From contig JAACJM010000317.1 in the NCBI GenBank assembly GCA_013368315.1, forward strand, positions 1 through 64,000: a stretch of DNA of 64,000 nt, written 5' to 3'. Below the pieces are notes generated by a model. The model was not told the DNA's origin. It searched no databases and saw only the letters and a program-made list of their open reading frames with translations. Origin of the DNA: Tetrapyrgos nigripes (Eukaryota > Basidiomycota > Agaricomycetes > Agaricales > Campanellaceae). Below are positions 10,334 through 20,593 of the stretch, in pieces (position 1 is the stretch's first letter; each line of letters opens with the position of its first letter). The position numbers were made by a program, and so were the translations under genes.

Positions 10334-10652
10334 TGTTGGAAATATGATTTCTTTCTTTAGTATTTACAAGACGGCCACTCGTAGCTATAATTTCATTTCT
10401 CGATCGTTTACTGCTTTTTGCCTCCGTTTGATATTTATACCGTAGCACAGCATTAGGTACCTCAGCGTTGACTCTTACATCTCGCTGAGGTTAGTCTCCT
10501 TTCGTATCTTTCTTTTTGTCCTTTTACTTATAGTATTATAGCAGTTGTCTATTTCTATAGGTAAATATATTCTTAGCGTTGACTCTTACATCTCGCTGAG
10601 CAGTTGTCTATTTCTATAGACTTTGTAAGAGTCGTTCTCTCAGTTTTCTACA
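10334..10652 (+). repeat. 5' LTR of Copia element 1
   Basis: TGTTGGAAAT to TTTTCTACA, 319 bp. It contains two copies of a short hairpin unit, AGCG-TTGACTCTTACAT-CTCGCT (10461 and 10573), and a duplicated CAGTTGTCTATTTCTATAG block, so part of the LTR has been tandemly duplicated. Confidence 0.95.
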
Positions 10653-10664
10653 GGTTACGGGCCC
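10653..10664 (+). promoter_or_regulatory. Primer binding site, half-tRNA-iMet type (one mismatch)
   Basis: GGTTACGGGCCC directly follows the LTR. It is complementary, with one mismatch, to the anticodon stem-loop of eukaryotic initiator tRNA-Met (GGGCCCAUAACC). That is the internal priming mode known for Drosophila copia and yeast Ty5. Copia element 2 has the fully matching version. Confidence 0.7.
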
Positions 10665-10703
10665 CGACCTGCTATCCTAGCGACGTACTGCTGAAATCTC
10701 GTT

Positions 10704-12287
10704 ATGTCTTCTCCACCCCCATCCAATACCGATAATCCTGGTGCCACTAACCCTGGTACAGGAACTCGACCCCCTAGCAATCCTGGACCTGGTCTGTTCG
10801 GTAGTCTGGGGAATATTTTCTATCCTCAGAATCAACCCAACGTCTCCAGACCGTCTTCACCCGAAACCGACGCTAATGGTAGTAACGGCGATAACAGAAA
10901 TGGTTCTGGAGGTGGTAGTTCGGGCAACGGCGCTGGATCCGGTTCAACGACGCCAGTTGGACCAAACCATCCTCGTAACATGCGCCAACAGACCTCACCG
11001 CCTGCGTATCCTTCGCAGCCTCAGTCTCCTCAAGGAGGGCACCCCAATGCCGCTCCTGTTCAGTCTCCTCAGCGAGGACACCCCCATGTCGCTCCAACCC
11101 CTATTCCCCAGTCTCAATCCCAACCTCAGTTCTTTCCTCAGCCACAGCAGCCTCAGCCACAGTATCAATGGAGTCATGGCCAGCAAGTTTCTCGCTTTCC
11201 TGCGCCACCTCCGAATACCTTTGTCCCCACTTTTCAACAAATGCCTAGCCAACCGCTGCCACCCCCTATTCTGAATCCGAACCTCCTAGTCGGAGTCCAC
11301 CCCTGGAACGTTGTCGCTCATCATGCGAGACCGTTGAACGGTTTCGTACCCCCAAGACTTCCAGACCAAACGTTCGGATTATCCCAGAAGGCGGATTTTT
11401 GGGCTGCAGTACCAATGTTGAAGGGAGAATCGAATTTTGCTGATTGGAGGCAAAGAGTTGAGATAGCTGCTACAGCTAGTGGAGTTTCTAGTGTTTTGGA
11501 TCCCCAGTACGCAAACTATCGACCTAGGGAACTGTCAGCGTCAGATCCCGATTATAACGCTGGGATGCACGCATATATGACTTACCAAACGCTAGAAAAC
11601 CAAACGAGGGCGTTACTTGCTGGGAAATTACCTAGTGATACGATGAGATGGGCATTTAGTGGGGCTCATAGTTGTCTGGACATCTGGATGCGACTCATTA
11701 GTCGTTTCCAGGTTGCTAGTGCACTTGACTCAGCTACGCTGGTCAAGGTCTGGATGAATCGTTCATGCGTCGATAACCCCAAGGTTAATCTTCGCAAGTG
11801 GCTAGAGGAGGACGAGGACATCATTAGGAAGATTGGAGATGCTGGAGGACTCATTTCGGACCAAGAAATTCGAACACATATCCTCTCATCTATTCCTTTG
11901 ACCTATAAGACTTACATTGGTCAAATGAATGACTCTACCGCAATTGCTTCCAATGGTACTCGAATCCTCTCGACACAGGAAATAGTCGACCTCCTCAAAG
12001 CCAGATACCTCTTCCTCCACCCCGATCTTCCCACTTGGACGACGATGACGGCCAAGAAGGCGTCGTCGAGTAACTCCAAAGGCCCTGACCCGGCGAAAGA
12101 TCCGAAGAATGTGGCACTCCAAACGACACCTCATAGCCACGACCACGGTCATAGCGGTGTCTGTAGTATGGAGACCCAGTGCTATAATTGCAAGGGCTTC
12201 GGTCACTGGGCTAGAGACTGTCCAACTCCTCATCAAAATCAGGGAAACGGAAAGAAGGGAAAGAAGGGAAAAGGAAAAAAAGGGTAG
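10704..12287 (+). CDS. gag: Copia element 1 Gag polyprotein (527 aa)
   Basis: The ORF starts 51 bp after the LTR. Residues 1-210 are a Pro/Gln/Ser/Asn-rich, low-complexity N-terminal region. Residues about 230-440 form the UBN2/retrotran-gag-like fold (FWAAVPMLKGESNFADWRQRV and onward). A CCHC zinc knuckle, CYNCKGFGHWARDCP, lies near residues 494-508, followed by a GKKGKKGKGKKG basic tail. Gag packages RNA into cytoplasmic virus-like particles. The stop at 12285 follows a run of seven A (12275-12281), and Pol continues in the +1 frame. Confidence 0.93.
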   Translation: MSSPPPSNTDNPGATNPGTGTRPPSNPGPGLFGSLGNIFYPQNQPNVSRPSSPETDANGSNGDNRNGSGGGSSGNGAGSGSTTPVGPNHPRNMRQQTSPPAYPSQPQSPQGGHPNAAPVQSPQRGHPHVAPTPIPQSQSQPQFFPQPQQPQPQYQWSHGQQVSRFPAPPPNTFVPTFQQMPSQPLPPPILNPNLLVGVHPWNVVAHHARPLNGFVPPRLPDQTFGLSQKADFWAAVPMLKGESNFADWRQRVEIAATASGVSSVLDPQYANYRPRELSASDPDYNAGMHAYMTYQTLENQTRALLAGKLPSDTMRWAFSGAHSCLDIWMRLISRFQVASALDSATLVKVWMNRSCVDNPKVNLRKWLEEDEDIIRKIGDAGGLISDQEIRTHILSSIPLTYKTYIGQMNDSTAIASNGTRILSTQEIVDLLKARYLFLHPDLPTWTTMTAKKASSSNSKGPDPAKDPKNVALQTTPHSHDHGHSGVCSMETQCYNCKGFGHWARDCPTPHQNQGNGKKGKKGKGKKG

Positions 12288-15200
12288 TGGAAATGCAGAG
12301 AATGTTGAAAGTACCTCTAAAACCGGTAATTCTCAAACTTCTGCTACTACGACCACTACGCCTGCCCAGAGTACCACATCCACTCCTACCCAAACCAGTT
12401 CCAAGCCAGCTAATCCCGCTCCGAGCTCTAAAACTCCTGGTCGATCCAATTTGGCCAAGGAAATAGACTATGTCTATATGGCCGAACCTGTGGAAACGTC
12501 CTCTGACGAAGATGAGGATGACGAGATCCTCATACCACTCTCTCCACAATTCTTGAATAATCGTCATTCCACTCCTGAAGTTAATGAACAGGATGACGAT
12601 ATATCAGAACTAGGCCTAACGGACACGGAGGATGACGTACCTTCCTCTAATGAGCTCGAGTCCTTTGCCAAAAGGATCTGCGAGATGGATATTCTGATGA
12701 CCGAGAACAACCTTCACCTATTGTGGCAAGTCAACGCCACAGTGGCCGCTACTCAAGCATCCGAATGGTTGGACGAGAAATTCGGTTATCAGGTTTGGGA
12801 TGAAGATGAGGATGACGGAGCTGATGATGAGAGTGATGAGGTTAGCGATGGCGAGTCATGGTTCGACCTGGAAGGAATGCCAGAGTTAGTTGGCGACGAC
12901 AATATTTATATCCTTGTCACTGACCTGGCTTTCATACCTTTTGAAGGTATTGACGTTGATAAAGTCGCCTATCCAGTCGTCATGCAAACGGATCCTGAAA
13001 TGCCAACTGCTAGCGTTTTTGCAGTCAGCGCAGGTCCTACGTCTCGCCAGACCATCATACTTGACAGTGGATGTACTCACCACATGTCTCCCGATCCTTC
13101 CCTGTTCGACTCTCCTCCTCGCAAGTGCCGTGCCAAAACATTCCGATCTGCAAACAAAGGAATGTTTAGTGCAAACGCCAAGGGCAAAGCAACCATCCGA
13201 GCCGGCAATAGTGACATACCTGTCGCTAACGTCCTTTATGTCCCTGAATTAGCCAATACTCTAGTCTCCATTGGAGAGCTAGATGACGCAGGATACACGA
13301 TAACTTTTGGTGGGGGCCAAGCAGTTATTCGTGGACCTGATGGCAAAGTATGTGGCTCAATTCCTAAATCCAACGGTCTGTATCGCATTGTTAGTGATAC
13401 TTCAACGACCAACCGCGAGTCATATGCGGTAGTGGAACGACTCACTCTAGACGAATTCCACCGAAGGATGGGACATATTGCGAAATCTTCAGCCAGAGCG
13501 TTGGTGCAGAACGGCTTTATCGAGGGAGTTGAGTTGGAGGATATTGAGGATGACACCCAGTGTGTTTCATGCCTCTATGGAAGGATGACGGCGGGGAGCA
13601 TTCCGAAAGTTCGGGAGGGCGAGCGTGAAAAGTCGTTTGGGGACAGAGTCTATTCAGACGTCTGGGGCCCTGCATCGGTTAGATCTAGAGGAGGAAAACG
13701 ATATTTCGTTACCTTCACCAATGATAACTCACGACTCACCCACATGTACCTCATGGCCAAGAAAAACCAGGTATTCGATAATTACCGTGGTTATGAAGCT
13801 TGGGTTAATACCCACATGGACGCCCTGATCAAGATTCTGCAGTCAGACGTTGGTGGTGAATATATTGGAAAGGAATTCGCGGCTCACCTTTTGGAGAAGG
13901 GTATGAAGCATTTCCTAACAGTCCATGACACGCCACAGCAGAATGGAGTTGCCGAACGTCTTAATCGCACTCTACTTGAGCGGGTCCGTGCAATGCTTCA
14001 TGCTAGTGGGCTTCCGACGTCTCTTTGGGGAGAGGCGTTGCGACATGCAGTTTGGTTGAAAAACCGAACGTCCACGAGAGCCTTGAATGGTAAAACGCCG
14101 TATGAAGTCGCATACGGGCGTAAACCGAATCTTGCTACGCTTCCCGAATGGGGTCAAAAGGTGTATGTCCATGAGGTCGATAACCCGAAGCTACTGGGTA
14201 GAGTGCGAGTCGGTTCCTGGATTGGATTCAATGAGGATACCGAGGACCCGGTGCAAAGCAAAGGGCACCGAGTCTACTGGAGGGATACTCGCACTGTAAC
14301 AGTTGAGCGTTCGCTGGTTTTTGCGACGGAGAACATCTTCGACGGTGTTAGTGATGAAGGGGAGAGAGAAGAGTTGCTGGAGGTTGCCGAGAACGGTGAC
14401 GAGGCACCAATTTCGGACTTAGACGGTGATTCCGAGGGCCCGGTATACGAAAATTTGCACCCGAGTGATGACAAAATCTCGGATGCAGAACCCGGACCGG
14501 AACCTGAACAAGAACCTCCTATTCCATCTCGTCCTCAAAGACATCACAAACTGTCTCGATACGTACAAGACCTTCAACAAGGAATTGGTACTACTACTGG
14601 CACTGGTAAAACACGCTCGAAACTACCGAAAGGTATCGCTGAAGCGGTTATCGAGGAACTCGAAGGCATGGCGCTGGAAGCTGTCATGGCTGACACCGAG
14701 TCACTGGAACCGAAGAACCTTGCTGAAGCGAAGAGGTCTCCAGATTGGCCGAAGTGGGAGAAGTCTATTCAGGAGGAACTGGATGTATTGTTGGAGCTGG
14801 GTACTTGGGAAGTCGTCCCAATGCCTGAGCATGCCAATATAGTTGGGTGTAAATGGGTTTTTAGGATCAAGAAGGACGAGCATGGTGGTATTGCAAGATA
14901 CAAGACCAGACTCGTGGCCCAGGGATTTACTCAACAAGAGGGAGTGGATTACAACGAAACCTACACTCCGGTTGCTAGGTTATTGTCGATTCGGATTGCT
15001 CTCGCTCTTGGCGCAAGGTACAACCTCGAAATACATCAAGTAGACGTCAAGGGAGCTTACCTTAATGGCGAGCTCATTGAAAACGAGGTAATCTACATGA
15101 AGCATCCCCCTGGTTATCCTTTCGACTCTCCATCCAAAACCGTCCTGAAACTGAGAAAGCCGATTTATGGACTCAAGCAGAGCGGGCGTTATTGGTACCT

Positions 15201-16287
15201 GAAGTTTGGGAGAACGTTGAAAGAGCTGATGGATATGGAAAGATGTGAGGTGGACCATGCCGTGTTCTTCAAGCATTACGACACTGGACTCATCGTCATC
15301 GTCGCATCCGTAGACGATTTGACTATTCTTGCGTCTTCTATCGAGCTTATCAACTACGTCAAGGACAAGCTTCGAGAACGGTTCACTATCACGGACATGG
15401 GAGAATTACATTGGATCTTGGGTATTCAAGTTATTAGGGACAGGGAAAATGGTACGATATCGTTATCTCAACGCTCATATATCAAATCCATAGCTCGCGA
15501 ATTTGGACTCGAAAATGCCAAACCCACTTCCATCCCTATGGATATCCACAACCGACTCACATCTGCCCAATGCCCCCAAACACCTTCCGAAGTCCTTGAC
15601 GTCGAGAAATTCCCTTACAGGTCCATAGTCGGCAAACTGATGTATGCCGCAGTGGCTACTTGAGTTGATATCGCCTTTGCAGTTCACTCTCTTGCCCGTT
15701 TTCTTAATAATCCGGGTATTTCGCATTGGAAGGCTGCCAAGCACGTTGTTGTTTACCTGTTGACGATGAAAGACTTGTTGTTGACGTATGGAGTTGCGAT
15801 GAAGGATGTGAAAGGTTTTGTTGATGCGGATGGGAACATGAACAATGATAGAAGGGCAGTAACAGGGTATGTCTTCATCATTGATGGTGGTGCAGTTACG
15901 TGGTCCTCTCGTTCCCAGTCCTTGATATCACTTTCGACTTGTGAATCGGAATACATTGCAGCAACCGAGGCGGCCAAAGAGGGTCTTTGGCTGCACTCAT
16001 TCATTTCACAAGTGTTCACGCCTTCATTTTCGGACGCTATCCCGTCTCCTACGAATCTTCTTTCGGATAATCAAGCTGCCATTGCACTCGCAAAGGACCA
16101 TCGTCACCATGGCAGGACGAAGCACATCGACATTCATTACCATTTTATCCGTTTCGTGATTGATGAGGGGCAGATGAACCTCATCTATTGTCCTACAGAG
16201 GACATGTTGGCGGACACGCTAACAAAGGCGTTGCCTAGTATTAGGGCAAAGCATCTAGCAGTTGGGCTTGGACTCGTGCCATCTTGA
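12109..16287 (+). pseudogene. pol: Copia element 1 Pol: protease, integrase, reverse transcriptase, RNase H; one internal TGA
   Basis: The frame overlaps gag by 179 nt and is offset by +1. In order: an acidic linker; aspartic protease (ILDSGCTHHM); GAG-pre-integrase zinc region (HRRMGH...CVSC); integrase core with YSDVWGP, SDVGGEY and NGVAERLNR as the D, D and E positions; reverse transcriptase (RLVAQGFTQQEGVDYNETY; SVDD in place of the usual YVDD box); RNase H (DADGNMNNDRRAVTGY, STCESEYIAATEAAKEG). A TGA at 15661-15663 interrupts the frame, which resumes in phase to the TGA ending at 16287. Copia element 2 has Arg at the equivalent place (TRPDISF), so CGA to TGA is likely. The protein as written cannot complete RNase H. 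Confidence 0.93.
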
Positions 16288-16294
16288 AGGGGAG

Positions 16295-16421
16295 TGTTGG
16301 AAATATGATTTCTTTCTTTAGTATTTACAAGACGGCCACTCGTAGCTATAATTTCATTTCTCGATCGTTTACTACTTTTTGCCTCCGTTTGGTATTTATA
16401 CCGTAGCACAGCATTAGGTAC
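16295..16421 (+). repeat. 3' LTR of Copia element 1, first part
   Basis: It is preceded by the polypurine tract GAAGGGGAG. It matches left-LTR positions 1-127 with two transitions, then is cut at GGTAC by the 16422-18862 insertion. Confidence 0.95.
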
Positions 16422-18862
16422 ATCACGAAAAGTGTCAAATAAATGTCAAGTCATGCAAGGCCTACCTCAGCATACCCAAGAATAACAACCCTACCAGACA
16501 GGACATCTCTGATTAGCCTGGATAAACAACTGTACTTTCCCATCAGCAAAGGTATAGTCAGGTATGGTCAACCTCATTGGCAGACCGATACCTAAAAGGG
16601 TGGAGAATATCTGGGAATATCAGGCGAGGTAGAGATATTCTCTACCTTGTACTGATATTCAGATGAGACTGTGGTCACTAGCGGTCAATCAGAGGAAGTA
16701 TAATGACAATATATTCATTGGTACACTACAGACAGGCAAGTACATACACCTTCCCAATATTGCCAATAGAAGTTGAGATACTAAAATCAGTAACAGTCAA
16801 TACTCACATACCAGAAAATTGTTGTGACATATCACCATTGACAACACCAAGCACGAGGTGTGTACAAGCATTAGGACAACGGCAGGAGAGGATGAGTGTG
16901 TAAAGTGGGTAGGTAGACAAAGGTAAGAGGGGTAAGGACGAGTAAAGCCGGAAGAGGAATGAGTAAAGGTGATAAAACCGGAAAGAAATGGATATACTCA
17001 CTTGGTCTCAACTTATTCAGCCCAGAATTAAAAGTCGTTGCCAATCTACGCTTAGAGTGAGACAGTTATTAGAGCTGATTTCAAGATAAGGACAGCGACT
17101 CACCGCTTCGACTACCATTCCCCTAGCAAAGGACATTTGGGCAGAGGGTTTGCTGTTCAGAACAAGAAGACGAGCACATGTTGGTGAAGAAGACAATGGG
17201 GCAGCGGCGGCATGTCAAGGAATGACTCACCCAAGTTTGAGCAAGTGTGTCTTCAGTATACACACCTCTGGTCAACGCAGAAGTTGTGACTGGGGTTGTA
17301 CATACTTCTGAGTGAGTGTATGTGCTTGGGTTTGGGATGGCCGAAGGCTTGGGCACTAATGTCAAATAAGCGACAGGGAAGTGAGCAACCTCTCACCAGC
17401 ATGGAAGGGATGGATTCTGAGTGCCGTCTGTTTTTCGTTGTAGCATACATTGAGAACGAGGATGGGTGGACGGAGAGGAAAGGGGTAGAGGAAGGTCTTA
17501 GTTCAGGCAAAAACAAACAGCTTTAATAAAGACAACGTACTGTATATTTGAATGAATAACCACTGCCATGGCTATGCCCACTACACCTGCTGTCGTTCCC
17601 TTTGCTTCCAACGTCCCTAATGACAAACCGTGAGTCGTTGAAAACCAAAGAGACGGAATTGGCGATCCAAACAAAAGGAACTCGCCATAAGCCCACCATG
17701 CGTTCGGACTGAAGAGCGGGACACTAAACGAGTTGTTGAGTGGGCAGAGAAATAAGAGTCAGAGATACAGAGTAGGAATGGAAGAAGGGAAACGAAGTCA
17801 GAGGAAAGCGGTGGTATGAGTGAAGAAACAAATCGACGCGCGTCACGCGTCACCAGTTTTGGGCGCAGTTTTTTGCGGAGTTTGAAACTGCATCATCAGC
17901 CACGTCATCACCCACTTTCAGCCATTTGCAGCCACCCATCCGCGGATTGACGCTCCTGAACAACTCATCTGAGCGGATGGATCCGCTAGGAACCCTATGT
18001 AGTACTATGTACAATTTGCCAGCATTGCCCAAGTATTCTTCCACAACCACTAACACGAGTGCTGTTCAATATAAATGGAATATATGAATTTAAGTGTGTT
18101 CGGTCAATTTTTGTTTGAGATACATTGTAATCAATATTTCCAGCTTTGAGGATTCCCATGTAGTGTGGCCAGCTACATAGTCAAGCTTTACCAGCAAAGT
18201 AGCCAGATGTCAGAAAAAAACACCATGATATTGGGGAAGCTAAATACAAGCGTTGACTTGATAATTTCCTTTTTGAATATCAAAGCCTTTTATTACTTAT
18301 TTGATTGATTTATAGGATCAAACAGATCCAGGAAAAGCTAAATCCAAAAGTTTGAGCCCCTGGTGCTACCCCTGTAGTTTTCCTGGTAGGGGTACATAGG
18401 GTGAAGATACAGAAATTTCGACTTTTTGAATATTGAAGCCTTTATCATTTATTGGATTGATCTATAGGATCAAATAGTTACAGGGTCAGCTAAATACAAG
18501 AGTTGGAGCAGTTTTCCTGATGGGGGTACATAGGGTTGAAGATAGAGAAATTTTGACAAATCTGGCAATTAATTTCTCACAGATTAAATCACAATTCATG
18601 CAGAACCTTCAAGTAATAGGAAACCTCAGCACACAAAGCTATATCAGACTATATCAACCCCAACTAGCCTGACGGATCTATGCCAGACCATATCCTGGAC
18701 AGCTTCACTGGTGAGGAGAATAACAGAGAATACCTGAGGCTGTCAGACTGCTAATATTTTATCTTCAATGGTCAAGCACCATCAGAATTGTGAAGCATAT
18801 AAGTTCTTGTATTCTTGAACAGAAGAGGTATTCTCTGACATTTTTTTTGCAGTTTTCGTGAT
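16422..18862. mobile_element. Unclassified 2.44-kb TIR element inserted in an LTR
   Basis: Its boundaries are exact because it splits an LTR whose other copy is intact. The ends are inverted repeats ATCACGAAAA and TTTTCGTGAT. The flanking sequence is GTAC on both sides, which is self-complementary. The insertion can therefore be read as a TA duplication with a CATCACGAAAA TIR (Tc1/mariner-like) or as a 4-bp GTAC duplication. No transposase is recognisable. An internal tandem duplication (18283-18540) repeats a TTATTGATTGATTTATAGGATCAAA-type segment of about 180 bp. Several exon-like blocks with GTGAGT donors are present, for example an ATG block at 17568-17629. Confidence 0.85.
17568..17629 (+). 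other. Possible captured first exon inside the TIR element
   Basis: An ATG in good context (CTGCCATGG) opens a short block reading MAMPTTPAVVPF and ending in DKP just before a consensus donor GTGAGTCG at 17630. Reverse-strand blocks at 17100-17365 also end in GTGAGT donors. This may be a host gene fragment carried by the element. Chance cannot be excluded. Confidence 0.25.
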
Positions 18863-18866
18863 GTAC

Positions 18867-19058
18867 CTCAGCGTTGACTCTTACATCTCGCTGAGGTTAG
18901 TCTCCTTTCATATCTTTCTTTTTGTCCTTTTACTTATAGTATTATAGCAGTTGTCTATTTCTATAGGTAAATATATTCTTAGCGTTGACTCTTACATCTC
19001 GCTGAGCAGTTGTCTATTTCTATAGACTTTGTAAGAGTCGTTCTCTCAGTTTTCTACA
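18867..19058 (+). repeat. 3' LTR of Copia element 1, second part
   Basis: CTCAGCGTTGAC to TTTTCTACA, matching the last 192 bp of the left LTR with one transition. It is followed by the target duplication CGGTC. Confidence 0.95.
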
Positions 19059-19575
19059 CGGTCAAGCCCCGGCAATGACTTTTCCTTAAATTTTAGTCCT
19101 TTTCGCCAAGTTTTCGTCATTCTTGTACATGAAGTGGTCGAAGCGAGGTGAAAATCCAAGCTCGAAGGGTATATCTGCGCTTGATCTGCGCAAATCCTGA
19201 TGAAAAAGATGCTGATGAGCTGTTGTTCAGATGTCAGTGAGTCACAAAGGCCAAGTGAAAATCTTTCAGAGAGCTATGGTGATGTGCATAACACTAGTTT
19301 CTGACCTCCAGTTCAGTTCTACAAGTCTTAAAAACAACACGAAGTCAGTAAAAGGTGTGTCGCTTGTAGTATTTCTTCCAGCTGCAGCAGCATGACCCCG
19401 TAACCAGTATTACTGCCGTACCCGTACCCGTCCAGTACCGTACAGGCTTCTAGATGAACCAGTACGAATACGAGGACGGGTATACCGTACCAGTACTGAG
19501 CCAGTAAAATTTACGGCCGTACCAGTATTACTGGACGGTGCGAAGCCCTAGCAGGCAGGGCCGCGTGTTCATGGT

Positions 19576-20529
19576 TCAGGTGACACGGGGCGGAAGGTCC
19601 GAGGCTGAAATCTGAAGGCCTAATGCTGGCTGCCAACTGTCCTTGGCTTTTCTTTCCCTGGCAGTTTTCGTATATTTGTAGTAGAATTGACTTCGCCGTT
19701 TGGATAGTATTGTCATCCGTTTCGTTTAACAAGATAGTACAGCTGGTTAACTGCTGCTTCTTACCTATACATATGCTGTGTTGACTTGCGTAGCCCTTCT
19801 ATACCTATTACCTCTAACAGCCTCTATCCTGCGAGAATAACTTACAGAGTAAACTGGGAGTAAACAGACTAGGTATACTTACGGTGGAACCTCGGACACG
19901 AGCCGCCTACGCGTATGCGTCATAGGCAGCGGGTGCAGTACGGCCCGAGATCATTTCTTTTCTACCACCACCACCACCACCACCCTAATCGTCCTATAAC
20001 CAAGCAAAGTATCCTCTGATGATTGAAATTGGCCGACAACTCGGACATCATTCTACTGGGTACGCTTCCGTTCGTTAGTGTTTGAAACTACTGGAAAATT
20101 TTTTGTTTTTTTTTTCCTATAGCATTAATCAACCTCGTCAACTTGAGGTCGATGATCATGAGATGCTTCACTTCTTCAAGGCCAGTCAGAAGACAAGTTA
20201 GGCCCAATGCATGCAAATTGCAACGTAACAGGATACAGGGCAGGCTCACCTATGGCGAGAGAGAGATCCGGATTATCCGCTCCTCCAAAAAAAAAAGAGA
20301 GAGATCCGAATTATCAAGGGACCCTTGCAGCAATTTTCGACATCATACATGGCGCCCGTCGCTAAACGTTTAAACCCCCGCCGTCCCCGCATGACCTCGT
20401 ACCCCAAGAAACCCCAAGCATACTTACTATGTACTCCGGGCTGCGGAAGAGTCGCCTATACCTGAGGAGTAGTGTGCTCAAAGTAGCGGAAACAGTGCTA
20501 AGCCATCATCCGTTCTTCCTGGGTGATGG
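19576..20529. other. Intergenic region upstream of the beta-glucosidase gene
   Basis: No gene was recognised. It holds a (CCA)n run near 19970-19987 and poly-T/poly-A runs near 20100 and 20287. It probably includes the upstream regulatory region of the following gene. Confidence 0.5.
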
Positions 20530-20537
20530 TATATAAG
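20530..20537 (+). promoter_or_regulatory. TATA box of the GH3 gene
   Basis: TATATAAG lies 57-64 bp upstream of the predicted ATG at 20594, a normal spacing for a short 5' UTR. Confidence 0.6.
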
Positions 20538-20593
20538 CCAGACCCGAAAATGTTCATATTACGAGCCGTCCCAGTCGACTGTCTCTCATCAGC

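Larger units (their letters stand above)
10334..19058 (+). mobile_element. Ty1/Copia LTR retrotransposon 1 (plus strand), degraded
   Basis: The 319-bp LTRs start TG and end CA. The left LTR is 10334-10652; the right is 16295-16421 plus 18867-19058, split by a later insertion. The 5-bp target duplication CGGTC is at 10329-10333 and 19059-19063. I count three differences between the LTRs, all transitions (about 0.9%), so the insertion is fairly young. The domain order (Gag, protease, integrase, reverse transcriptase, RNase H) is that of Copia. The element is broken by a Gag/Pol frame offset, an in-frame TGA at 15661 and the split LTR. Confidence 0.95.
10156..19550. mobile_element. hAT-type MITE (about 665 bp without its passenger) carrying a nested Copia element
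   Basis: The terminal inverted repeats are TAGGGCTTCGCACCGT at 10156-10171 and its complement ending at 19550. The 8-bp target duplication GCAGGCAG lies at 10148-10155 and 19551-19558. The MITE halves (10156-10333 and 19064-19550) are filled with CCGTACCAGTA/TACGGG motifs on both strands. The TAGGG terminus plus 8-bp duplication indicate hAT. No transposase is present. The Copia element at 10334-19058 sits inside it. Confidence 0.92.
9967..19575 (+). repeat. Old repeat family R, copy B (interrupted by the 10156-19550 nest)
   Basis: Bases 9967-10155 and 19551-19575 together match copy A (2818-4100). Copy A carries a single GCAGGCAG (4074-4081) where copy B has two flanking a 9.4-kb insertion, so copy A is the empty site for the hAT MITE. 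Confidence 0.8.

Noticed and set aside
10741..11274. Alternative-frame ORFs over the Gag N-terminus
   Set aside because: Shadows of the Pro/Gln-rich Gag coding sequence, without independent start context or motifs.
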